Source of the DNA: Tanypteryx hageni
Taxonomy: Eukaryota > Arthropoda > Insecta > Odonata > Petaluridae
Direction of reading: 5' to 3'
Assembly (NCBI GenBank): GCA_028673005.1
Contig: CM054116.1
Location: 36,118,854 to 36,182,853 of the forward strand
Length of the DNA stretch: 64,000 bases
The translations under genes and the position numbers were made by a program. The first letter of the stretch is position 1; each line of letters starts with the position of its first letter. The notes under the pieces were generated by a model that searched no databases, was not told the DNA's origin, and saw only the letters and a list, made by a program, of their open reading frames with translations. This document shows positions 50,401 to 61,900 of this stretch, piece after piece.

Positions 50401-52317
50401 AGTAACACACTGGTTAAATGAATTACGCGATTCTGATCGTTTTTTTTTTCAAGAAAGAATTCCAATGAAAGTATTTAATGGCAGAATTATAAATAATGAA
50501 TACACTCTTGTTTCACAAACGATGCAACAGCGAAACTTATTAAATTAACTTAGATTGCCTCGAGGTAGGAACAGCACTAATTGAGAATGAGTCCGGAAAA
50601 CTGAAAGCAAAATAAATGTTCTTATAACAATAACTTCATCATATATAGACGTTCATATGCCTAAAAGTTAAGTTTAAGAAATGATGGCCGCTTATCTATC
50701 AACGTTTCCGCTAAATGAGCTACCGCCGTGAAAGTTCAAGGACGAATCTCCAAACCAGCTAAAAAACGACCGACCAACGCATCCGTGAATCTGAAACAGT
50801 GAAAACACAAGTCTCAGTGACCTTCATCGGTTTTTCCAAGGTAGAAAGACTAAAAATTCACGAAAGCAGAAAACGTTTTAAGCATACACACATCAGAGTT
50901 TAAAATAATGAAGGACATCCTACATTGCTGATATTGTACGCGTACATAAGACGTTTGAATAATGAGTAAGTAGATTAGCTCAAGCCACGGTGGAACAATG
51001 CAGTCACTTCTCCTGGGAAAATCTTGGACCTTGGTAATTGTCCGCAAAGAAATTGGCATTTCCTTAAGAAACACTATTAAGATATTTTAATGGCAGTTTA
51101 ATAATCCTTGGTATACCGTTAACGGAAAGTTATTGAAAAAAAGTCCGTGAGAAAGGTTTAAAATCGCATTTTACTCGACATCAATTGAACACTGCTTATT
51201 TTAAAATAAAAGAATTAATCGACTATCTTCCAAGCGTGGCAATGGAGACAACTTCTAAATTCCTGATCAGATCAACCAATATTGCTTCCTCTTGTAAAAA
51301 CAAACCGCTAAGTTTCCGACCTCCCGTTGAAATCTCCGACCGTTCACCAGAAGGAATGAACCACCGCTTCTCATATGATGTCCAAACGAAATATTTCTTG
51401 CGATCATGGAGACCACATTGTTCACATTTAATTTTTAATGTATTTTATTTACCGATCCTTCATCCTACTCGAAAAAGTGAGTTGCCTACACTGCAACTAA
51501 GTAAAACAAAACCGTACTTTTAGTCGCCAGAGAAGCAGGAACAAATCCTCCCATTTTTGGGGCAATGCCTCCTCAATAAAAAAATAAAAGCCATGTGAAT
51601 AAGAACTTCCGAGGTTCAACTATCTCCGCCTTAGTGACGTCAATGCTTTCGCGCAGCTATCGATGGGGGCCATGTTTATCGCCATTGCCAGCACGTATGC
51701 GATTTGGGAAGGCGCGATGGCCAGGGGCTAAGAAATCTTTCATCTCGCAAAAAAGCGGCATACGAAATGGCGAAAATCCCAGACGCGGCCACTCAAAATA
51801 ACGAAATGAAGTCCCGTAGGAAAAATAACACAATGCAACGCTCCAAAGAATTCGCGGGTCAAATAAGAGTATTTTTCTAATTGCTTTTGTATTATTCAAT
51901 TGATTTATTTTTAATGCTACGCTAAAATAGAAATGGTAGCCATACAATAATTCCATGAAAGTCGCACTTCCAAGAGTTGATCAACGCATGCATGGTTAAA
52001 GCAGTATAAATTACTCTTACGACAAATTAATATAATATATACACAAAATACATGACAAAGTATTTACGAATTAACGGCTAAATAAACGCTTTTATTTTAC
52101 CTTAAATTTTTTCTGTTCAAGAAAATGGCTCAAGATTCGAAGGCCAAAGATACGTGTTATGACCTCTTCCTCCACGTTATAAAATTACTGAATATAAAAT
52201 CTACTCAGATGACACGATCAACGGTAATTAAAGAGAAATTAAGGAGAAATTAAAGTCCTTTAATTAGTTTATAAGTCGAGGTCAACGGAGTTCTTACACT
52301 TTCTGCATCAAGTACCT
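47498..52317. other. non-coding DNA upstream of exon A
   Basis: No splice-bounded exon encoding the CRTC N-terminus (NPRKFSEKIA, QKQAEETA, SLPNVN) was found on the minus strand. Three GC-richer patches stand out from AT-rich surroundings: 48590-48930, 49485-49660 and 51600-51840. A tRNA-like SINE head lies on the minus strand at 49485-49560 (agttggcgtgatagtcttgt, B box gggtttaaatccc). Confidence 0.5.
51635..51642. promoter_or_regulatory. perfect CRE palindrome TGACGTCA
   Basis: A full CREB binding site in a GC-rich patch, followed within about 80 bp by several GCCAT/ATGGC (YY1/Pho-like) motifs. It sits upstream of, or in the first intron of, the gene for the CREB coactivator. Function is inferred. 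Confidence 0.4.
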
Positions 52318-52405
52318 AAATTTAAGGTTAAAGGGTTAAATGTAAGAATGGACCTTCTGGTCTAAATTTCGCCCGAATAAAGACGATTATCTATCTATCT
52401 AAATT
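52318..52405 (+). repeat. SINE 3' end fragment
   Basis: gttaaatgtaagaatggacc and gcccgaataaagacgatta, then a (TCTA)n tail. It corresponds to the 3' end of the SINE at 55265-55715 (gttaaatgtaagaatggcct). Confidence 0.55.
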
Positions 52406-52559
52406 TATAATGTCAGCATAGAAAAATGCAGCATCGTTTCAAAATGGTATTATTATGCATTTCAAATGGGCGAATCTATTTACTCATATATGAACGTTGA
52501 ACTGTAAGATTATCGAATATTCTAGTCAAGTGTTTGGAATTTCTTTCGTATGTATATAT

Positions 52560-53709
52560 TCTATAAATAAAAGAGAATGTTTGTCTGTCTGTCTGTGGCA
52601 GTCATAACTCTTCAGAAAATAAACGTAGGAGCTTCAAAATTTGGCAGCAGTTTCAGGTTGGTCCTGAGAGTTGCAGTACCAAAAATAATTCAAATCGGTC
52701 CACGGGGTGGTCCAAATGCCGGTTTTTAAAGATATCTCAGCAACCAATTTTGATGAATTCTCCAATAATATCAATGTTTTCATGAGATACATTTTCGAGC
52801 CTAAAATGGATAAAATCGGTCTACGGGGTCAAGGATCTTAATGTAGGGTCGACCCAAATTTCACGATTTCGAGGGGTCCCCATTGAACGGGCGGTCCAAA
52901 TTTCGGCAATGTCCGTCTGCCTGTACGTAGATATCAGGGAAGATCTGGCTGAACCGATTTCAACCAAATTAGGTAGATACATAGAATCTTCACATAAATA
53001 CATGACCAAAATGACATATTTGGACCGGATAAACCAAGAAGGGGTGCCACAATTGCAAAGTAAAATTTTCTGTAGTTATGCTTTTGGAAGGAAATGGCAG
53101 AACCGAATTCAACCTAATTTAGTACATAGAATTTTCACAGAAATTCATGGCCAAAATGCCATAATTCGACCCGATTAACTAAGTAGGAGTGCCACAATTG
53201 CAAAGTTAAACTTTTCGATAATTATGAATTTGGAAGGAATTGGCCGAACCGATTTCAACGAAATTTTGTATGAAGGAGTTGTGCAAGAGAAAAAAAAACA
53301 AAAATAAGATTTTTAGGATAGATATATAAAGCAGGACTGCCAAAATAAAAATATTGAAATTTTTCTTTTTATAAGTGTTTGTGTTGAATTGTCCGCATCG
53401 ATTTTAACCATATTATAATATTTATTATGCACACATATATAGAAAGCCATAATAGCATATTTGGACCGGATCAACTAAACAGGGGTGCCACAATTACAAA
53501 TTACTCTTTCAGTAACTCTGGATTTGGATGGGATTGGCTCAACGGATGTCAACTAAATTTTATATAAATGGTTTTTACAAAATACCATAATGAAATCAAT
53601 ATTTTTAAAGCGGAGCTTAAGAGCAGAGCTACCAAAATTAATAAATAATAAAAATAGTTTGCAACTTAAAGGAAAACTTTCCCGAGCGTAGCCGGGCGTT
53701 TCTGCTGGT
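52560..53709 (+). mobile_element. Helitron-like non-autonomous element
   Basis: The left end is TCTATAAATAAAAGAGAATG then tttgtctgtctg, the usual Helitron 5' style. The right end is cccgagcgtagccgggcg (short hairpin) followed by tttctgCTGGT, fitting CTRRT. The interior has about five imperfect repeats of ~150 bp, containing ggaxtggccgaaccgatttc and ggggtgccacaattgcaaag. The host A/T junction is not obvious. Confidence 0.6.
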
Positions 53710-54629
53710 GCATGCATATACATGGTTAGAAAAGTAACGGCCTAGATGCAACAAAAGCATTACTATATTCATGACACAATTGTCAAATATTTTTATACAA
53801 GCTTTAATAGGAATGAATTTAATGACGTAGCTAAGAACACACAAAGAAATGGCCCATTAGCGTGAAACGAAAACATACCAAGTCAGATTAACAAAACAAT
53901 TTCACGGCGTCTCAAGACACTTTCCCTTCTATAAAGATATGACACGAAAGCCACTCCTAAGTTCAAGTTCGATATCTATCTTGGCGAAAAAGGAAAGACG
54001 TTGCCCACACTAGTTTTATCTCCCGAGCAGGATGAAGATCGCATACCTTTTCCTCGCGTCCTTGGCCCGTAAACTACACGGTTACGAGTGGCGCCATACC
54101 ATCAACGAACTACAAATTTCCCGCCTTTTTCGTTGGAAACACTCATGAAGACAGAGAACGCGTTTACCGGGAAGTAGACATTGATCGCAAAGTTTAATTT
54201 AACGAGATACACGTAAATTTCAAATTGTAGGTACAAAAAATAGACTAGTACGAGAAAAATGAAAATAATTTAAATCGTATACTCAATTACATCTAAATGT
54301 AACACGTTTCTCTATTAATGTTTTCTGTAAGTTCTTGCAGATTCCCATGTAAATCCGAATAAACTTGGACAAAAACACCAAACACTAAATGCTGCGTTAC
54401 TCCTTTGAGTTAAATATTTAACACATTTGTTTATTCTAAAAAATTGACCCGTATAATGGTGGGATAGGAAATGGCACTAATGATCGCGGTACAAATTTTT
54501 CTTTTGTAAGGAAAAGCTTTATTTTAAATGCGCTGAAAAATAAACCAATAAATACCAGATAAAATAATCCTTAGAAAAAAGCTCACTGTAGGCGATAGCT
54601 TCAAAATTATATTTATGATAAATACATTA

Positions 54630-54650
54630 TATATATATATATATATATAA
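54630..54650 (+). repeat. (TA)n microsatellite
   Basis: About ten TA units in AT-rich DNA. Confidence 0.9.
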
Positions 54651-55264
54651 ATCATATATGATTCCGATATAGAAGACGCCTAGTATGCCCACTTTGCGAA
54701 AGGTAAAATTTCTTTTAGTGACCTTCGAACAGGAGCAGACAAAATTTAAAAGGTCCCAGGAAAAAATTTTGAAACGAGCTGTTTGTTAGTGGAATAATCT
54801 TATTTTGAGTAAACCCAATATTCCAACAACCACTTTTAAAAATGTTTCATGAGTTATGCCATTTGTAGTTATATTACGAAATTTGAACAAAAAATTGCCA
54901 AACACTTAAAGCCATTTGATGCAGCCGGCCCACAGACCCCATCGGCCTATTTGGAATTCTCCCAAACTTCACATGGGCCAATCCGCCCCCGCCTTCGGTC
55001 CAAAGCGGTCTATGCGAGTTATTGGATGCGTTACGTAGATAATGATATAAAAAAGAAAGAAACATAAAAACGCAGTCATGTCATAAAAATACGAGAAGGC
55101 GGAACCTGTTTTTTCCCCCTTCAACTGGCATTCTAATTTTTTTCTGCTGTCTTTTTAATTTTCCTTTTTCTTCTGAGCAATGCCATCAAACTCGATAAAC
55201 TCAACTTCTTGTGTATGATTTAGAAATTTCCGTAACATTAATACTTATTTTAATTTTATCTAGC

Positions 55265-55715
55265 GAATTTGGTAGATTGCTGATTGATATCACACAAAAA
55301 GGTCGCGAGTTCGAATGGTGTGATTGTGTGTGTATTTTTGGCTAATCAACCTCTTGGATTACTATAGCCATAGCTCCTTCCACACCAGGGAGGAGGGAAA
55401 CCCGGTGCCGGCATTATCCTACTCTTAACGAAGAGAGCCAAGGGGACCAACGTCTTAACGTCCCTTCCGAAGGACGAAACGCTGAGTTTGCGCGGTCTCC
55501 TCAAACAACACAAACAGGAGGCCGGGCGACCTTGGAAAACATTCGTGCCCGCTGCCCTTTCGAGCAGCAGGCGAGTAGCAGCCAGCGTCCTAACCACCGA
55601 CACCCTCCGGGTTCGAATGGTATGAACATTTTTGTTTACAGGTTAAATGTAAGAATGGCCTCGATAGTCTGTTTAGCCGCAAAATAAAAACGAATTATTA
55701 TTATTATTGTTATGA
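55265..55715 (+). repeat. tRNA-derived SINE, near full length
   Basis: The head has tggtagattgctgattgata and B-box gcgagttcgaatggt. The body contains cttaacgaagagagcc and cttccgaaggacgaaacg. A second gggttcgaatggt occurs at 55607. The 3' end gttaaatgtaagaatggcct leads to a (TTA)n tail. Partial relatives lie at 41401 and 52318. Confidence 0.6.
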
Positions 55716-56069
55716 GCGCAGACATTTCTCCAGATCAAGTTAACTCCTCCAATCTTTAAAGCGCGTACGATTATGAATTTTACAGCAGAAAATGTCACGA
55801 CCAAAACAATTAAATCGCAAAAAAATGAGCATAAAAGATAATGGTAATGCACAGCCACTGTTGCCTCGCAAGTACTTAAGAAGACATACAAGAAAGAGTA
55901 AGAATTATCAAATCAAAAAACATCTATAAACAAGGTTACTGTTATGTTACAAAAACATAGCCGACAAATAGCACGTATCGATAGGCGACACGTCCGTACA
56001 ACAGGTCACCGTTTCGATAATACAAGTACACATCGATATTCACTCAATACGATCTGATATCGATACATC

Positions 56070-56560
56070 GAATGCACCGAGTGTAAGAGCGCGCGAGAGA
56101 GGCGCAGAACGGAAAAGAGGGGAGTAAAGACAGATCGATGAAGAGTTGAACTAGAGGGGAAGGGAAGCGAGGGAAAGGGAGCGGAAGCGGAAGTGATGGG
56201 GAGTCGGCGGAGAAAGGAAGAGTGGAAAGGGAGTGCAATGTGTGCTCGCCAGAGAGAGGGAGAAAGACAGGCGACTGAAAGGGGATATGCGAGAGGAGCA
56301 GGCGTGCAAAATGCGGGCGCAGTTTTCTTGTGGGAGGAAGGGGGAGCGAGAGAAAGCGAGAGAGGTGGGACATAGGAGGGCATTGGGGCAGATAGGAAGA
56401 GATAGGAGGGGCGCGGCGACAGAGATAAATAAAAAATGACCGGGGAGAGGGAGAAGCGAAAGGAAGGAGGGGTTTTCACAAGTGAGTCGGTGGAACTGGG
56501 AAGGAGGTGCCGATAGGGAGGGCAAATATTAAGGGGAAAGAGAGAGGTCGGGGAATAATG
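56070..56560 (+). repeat. purine-rich tract
   Basis: About 490 bp dominated by GAGAGAGG, GGGAAAGG and GGAAGCGG units. Long open frames of Ser/Pro/Leu on the minus strand here result from composition only. Confidence 0.85.
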
Positions 56561-57551
56561 CGTAGTGCGGGGCAAACGACTGCTGCGAGTAATCCGGATA
56601 CGTTTTCATGCCGTTGCACGGGAAAATATAATCCTACACCGAACGAGATACAAAAATTCAAATGGGGGGAAAAAGAAAACGCGTCAAAAAATTTCAAGCC
56701 GTTAATTACGGGAAATACATCGCCAATAATCTATAATCACACCTGCGCTAGCCATGGCATTAAAAAAAAAGACGCATAAAATTCCATATTTATACAAAGA
56801 ATTAAAACTATAGTTTCCAACGCTTATAACTAATATATAAGATTTAAAACCGAACCCTTCATTCACGGAAATTTAAAGGGTGCCCAAACGTTGAGACCAT
56901 TTTTATCGAAAATATAGCAAACCCTAACACTTTCATGGACCCCACCTCCGTTAATTTGTTTCGATATGAGATAAAAAGATCCTTGTAAGTACATGACTTT
57001 GCTACGATTTTACGAATCTATCCGGCAGTATATTTCCCATTTACTAATTCACGATCATTTATGATAGACACTTCTAACTAGCATACGTCTGCAAATGCCT
57101 GTAAGAGTGGTTCGAAAACTTGACCTCGTGAGCAACAAAATACGGACTCATCAAACTCAAGTGCTTAAAGATACCATCATAAAAGCTTTAGAGTTTTAAG
57201 AGCAGTATTAGGTCACCGCAACAAAAGAAAATGTGCTTTAGGGAACTGATAACCCGTTTATGAATGGATAAATAGATCAATGTTGAAAACTAGCCCATTT
57301 ATTTTACGTTTGACGATGGGTCAATTCAACAAATGCTATATTTTATGAGATAAGCATAGAAAACCATAGAGATCGATATGGAATTATCGTAAAAATCTAA
57401 CCGCCACAAATCTTTAGCTGTTACTATTTGACGATGAACATACAAGCGCATAAACGCATCCAAATCTAGGGATACTTTAAGCGAAACATCCAATGTCATT
57501 TACTACGTGCTTATCATTTTGATAAATACAATAATGGCAATTTATTACCAT

Positions 57552-58920
57552 ACTAGCTAATAACCCGGACTTTGCCTCGGGTTTATAGTTTCGAATTTTT
57601 CATGCTCATTTCACTCGCTAATATTTTCATTCAAACTCAAGGTACTCTCGAGATGAGTGACCAATATTCTCCCTTAATTGGTATGAACAAATAAAATATA
57701 AATTCAAATTTGATATATTGCTAAGAATATTAAAAACTAGTAGTTGGTGCTTGCATTCTGCAAGCATATCATCTCAACATAAAAAACATTCATTTTTCAG
57801 ACAGATATTTCATCATTACAAATATTTTTTAATTCTAAATATTTCACCTCCGGAGCGATTTTCGTTTTTCCCTTGTGTAAAAATAATAGACTAAAACAAT
57901 CCCAAAACTTTGCAATTTTAAGAATTTTATACTTTCTCCATTATGGGGTACTAATGCTACACATATCTGCCAAATTTTAAAGTTGTAGTACTTCTAGAAG
58001 TAAAAAAATATTTTTCCAATTGTCTAAATTTTTAACATTTTTAACGGCCGCCGCAATATGTTCATGGAGAGATTTAAATGTTTATTTGTGCAAATGCATT
58101 ACTTTGCACATAACTTGAAATTTTCAGCTTCCTAGCTCATCCCGTAATGTCTAAACAGTTATCTATTTGTTTAAACTTTAAGAATTTTTAACTAACAAAC
58201 AAATTAAAATATCGAAATTTGCATAATCCCTATTTCGTTTTTTTACGAATTCTACTTATAAAAAAATTTCAACTCCGTAGCACATGCGGAAATACATAAA
58301 CCTTGAAAATTTGTTTAAACAATTTCGAATTTTTAGGGGTCGCATTGTTGCACTTTTTCAAGATTTTCGTTTTTTCTAGTCGGTTTTGCATAAAATCCCA
58401 CCTAAGAAAAAAATTGGAATCTCCAGCTCATCTGGAAGTGCCTAAACATTAGTATCCTCCTCCTCCTCCTGATAAGTTGTGTAATATTACAGAAAATTAG
58501 TCGGCATGATTTGTATGACGCTCCCTCCCTCCCCCTCCCCAAATCAAAATCCTCAGTCTTTTTATTAAGTCTACAAAGTTTTAAGTTTCTAAGTTTCGTG
58601 AATTTCGAGAAATGCTGTAGGGTGTGATTTGTATTGCACCTCCCTCCCCTTCCCCCGCCCTCCAATAGATCAAAATTCTGGCACCAAGTGCATATCCTCA
58701 ATGTCTCTTTAGTATGTGTACCAAGTCTCTAAGTTTCTTGGTTTTCGAGAAATGCAGTAGGGTATGATTTTTTATGGCACCCCCCCTCCCCGTCTCTTCC
58801 AAATCAAAATTCCTACCCCGAGGTGCACATCCACACGGTCCTATTAGTAAATGTACCAAGTTTTAAGTCTCTAAGTTTCTTGGTTTTCGAGAAATGCTGT
58901 CCACACACAGAAAAAAACGC
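57552..58920 (-). mobile_element. Helitron-like element, minus orientation
   Basis: Read on the minus strand the element ends acccgaggcaaagtccgggt (hairpin) then tattagCTAGT, matching CTRRT. Near its start, 58470-58900, are three repeats of about 140 bp with gtttcttggttttcgagaaa-type segments and C-rich stretches. The 5' TC end is unclear near 58920. Confidence 0.5.
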
Positions 58921-58924
58921 CGCC

Positions 58925-61900
58925 TTTATTTGTTAAATACGCTTTAACAATAAATTATTAATATTAGCGTAGCATGCTAGAATTGTTTTAATGAAGATTA
59001 CCTTATTATATCGACATATGGTGTAGAAATCCCTTAATCACCTAAATCAGCGGTTCTCCTATGACATTCAACTTAATACACTCAATTTCTTTAAAAAGGC
59101 GAAGTTTTATTATATCAACGCTACGTCACAGTAATAAAGGAAGACAAATTTCTTGTACAGTAAGCGCGCCAGAAGAGGTATTATTGCGCATGCGATAAAA
59201 CGCTTTCAACAACTTTCACGCGAAAAAGCTCGCTAAGCATGGAGATAGATGGAAACACAAACATGTCATGAAAGTAAAGCTATGACCTCGAAGCAGAAAA
59301 GAAGAGAAATATACAATCACGCCCAACAGAAGCATGCATAACGTGAGGAAAAAACTCTCAAACCAGACAAAGCAAGCAGCCGACTTCAACAACAAAAGCA
59401 TAAAAAGCAACATCGACAAGACTTGACGCGAGTCTTCACAAGTCCGATTCTCATACACGTTAACTCGCTCAGCGAGTAGAAATGACGCCAAGAGAATTTA
59501 AAAGCTTCACATTTTCAATGGCATGATCAAAATTTGAGATGAGCACACGCTAACCCATTAAAGCGGGGTTTGGAGAAGATCGACCGCGGTCTGCAGGCGT
59601 TACGCGCTCCCCTCTAATGGCATTCAAAAGACGCAACGAACTCGAGACCATAGTAAACAAAATACGACTCGACCTGTCCGATTGCTTCCGCATCGTACGA
59701 CGAAATAAAAGGGCGGCGAAATCCTCGCGAAAACGAGAATCGTGGTCCAAGCTCCGATTCCGCAGTTGTCAACTATCGACGAGGTCTTGCGTTTTTCCTT
59801 GACCGCGTCGGCTAAGTCTCGGAATGCAGAAATATTGCCAATAATTACCGTTTAGAAGTAACATGCTGTTCGTCGAAGCCAATTTCAATGTCTAGTAATA
59901 ATCAGAAAAAAGATGGGTTCGGAGCATAGAGGTGCAACCAAAACAGCTGGGCGCACGATCGATACAGAAGAGTTACTCCAAACAAAACTAAAGGGAGATA
60001 AAAAATCTAAAAAGTTCTACGACCGCCTTGATTGAATACCTACACGGTGTCAGATGTTTTGGGAATATCTGGTACGCCAGATGGAGTAGATATTTCTAGT
60101 GGAATGAATCCCTTAAGAATTGAGTTAAATATATGGGAAAGGATTACGACGACAAGAGGAGAATTTGGCGGTATAATTCACGCCTACGCATGATATGTTG
60201 TAGGAAGATCTGAAAATGGTTGAAAAATAAAATGTTTGCGACGGATTATTCATGAGAAAAATAAACATACGTTTCTTGACCTGGTATTTCCAAGTTCAAG
60301 CTTGATGTCAAGGTCTAACGATTAATTTGTACCCAAGTATCAGCCAGCGTTTAAAATTTAAAGGCTTTCGTTTAATATTTACGAAATAAATAAGACGACT
60401 CGTCCCAATAAACCACAAATTTCAATTTATCCCAACAAACAGAAACTTTAAATCCAAATTTCCTTGAATATTTCTCATTTAACTCCTAAATACAATACAC
60501 TGATTTTTATATCGAATCGCAATCGAAATTAAATCATCTACGAAGACTCTATTTGCTGGATATCCACCTTGTCAAAACAAAACTTGTCTTGAGAAGAGGT
60601 TTCTTGTATCTGAGAGAAATAATCCGACATCGAGTCATTCGAGAAAGAGATTTTCTTTCAGTCGCTATTTATGGCCTGCACATAAAAAAGAGAGGACTAA
60701 CACTACACTAACAAATATTCATCACTTTTTTGCCGGATTCAAAAATACATTCACTCAAGCATCCATGACGTCGAGCATCAATTATTCAATTACCGTTGTA
60801 AAAAAAAAACGATCAGCATCACAATTTGTCGATTAATTCACGCCGACAAAGATTGTTTTTCTTTTTATCGCTCGAAACGGACGCCCGTTAAATTTCCCAC
60901 TTTTGCACGATGCGAGCCGATGAAAAAAATTCATCGCCGAACGCGGTCGACGGAGCAAAAGAATGGAGACAGACCTTGCAGACGGCACCCTCAACAGCGT
61001 ACGAGAGGGGAGAATATCGGGAGAGACGACGAACTATTCGACAATAATACAAAATACAAAAAAGGAAACAAACGGAAACGAGCGCGCGTACGGGACACAA
61101 AGCCATGCGCGCGGTCAACTAAAAACACCTCTTTCCACTCCGTGACCATTCCCCCGACCCTCTCCATCCCGCGAGATTTCGAAGCAAGGTTAAACGTGAA
61201 GAGAGAGACGCTACTAGTTCCACCGTCCGTTCCACCGTCCAGCACACGACGCACGTCGACCGATGGCGATTTCCGCGGGGATAGGAAACGCCGATTTCCA
61301 GCGACGAAACGATCGGAAATTCGCTGTTGAAAGATACACCATTACATCTGGGCAATTTTTCAGAGTCGACGCGATGGATATCGGGGGTTAAAATCTCAAT
61401 CGCGAGATGTGCGACGGTTTGCGACACGAGCAGCCACGATGCATCGAGGATACAAGTCTCTCGACAACAAAGGGGGATGGGGAAAAAAGAGCTACGCAGA
61501 GGAGCGGACAGAAGAAGAGAATGTGTGAGGGTCGCGTGGGTGAGAAGAAAGATAGCGGAGACAAGGCGCGGAGGCAGAGGGGAGTAGGGTGGAAGACGCG
61601 AGAAGGGGATCAACAGAGGGTGAGCGGTAGAAAGGGAAGGGTGGGAGACGATGAGACGAGGCGCGTTACGAAGTTCGGATAAAATAAACGACGACGCAAC
61701 ACGGTCGGAACGAGCTCACGCCCCCCTATCCCCCTCCCAAACCACGCTACTCATTCGCCCCCCTCGTCCTCTCCGAGTCAAAACATCCACCGACAATCTC
61801 TTAAATGCGACGAGAGAATGGAATAAGGGACGAGATGGAAAAACTTACGTTTCTACGCCACCGTCACGCCGTTGGCTAATCTTCCACGACTCACTAAAAG

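Noticed and set aside
56006..56575. 189-codon Ser/Pro/Leu-rich minus-strand open frame
   Set aside because: Caused by a purine-rich tract on the plus strand; no domain and no splice support.
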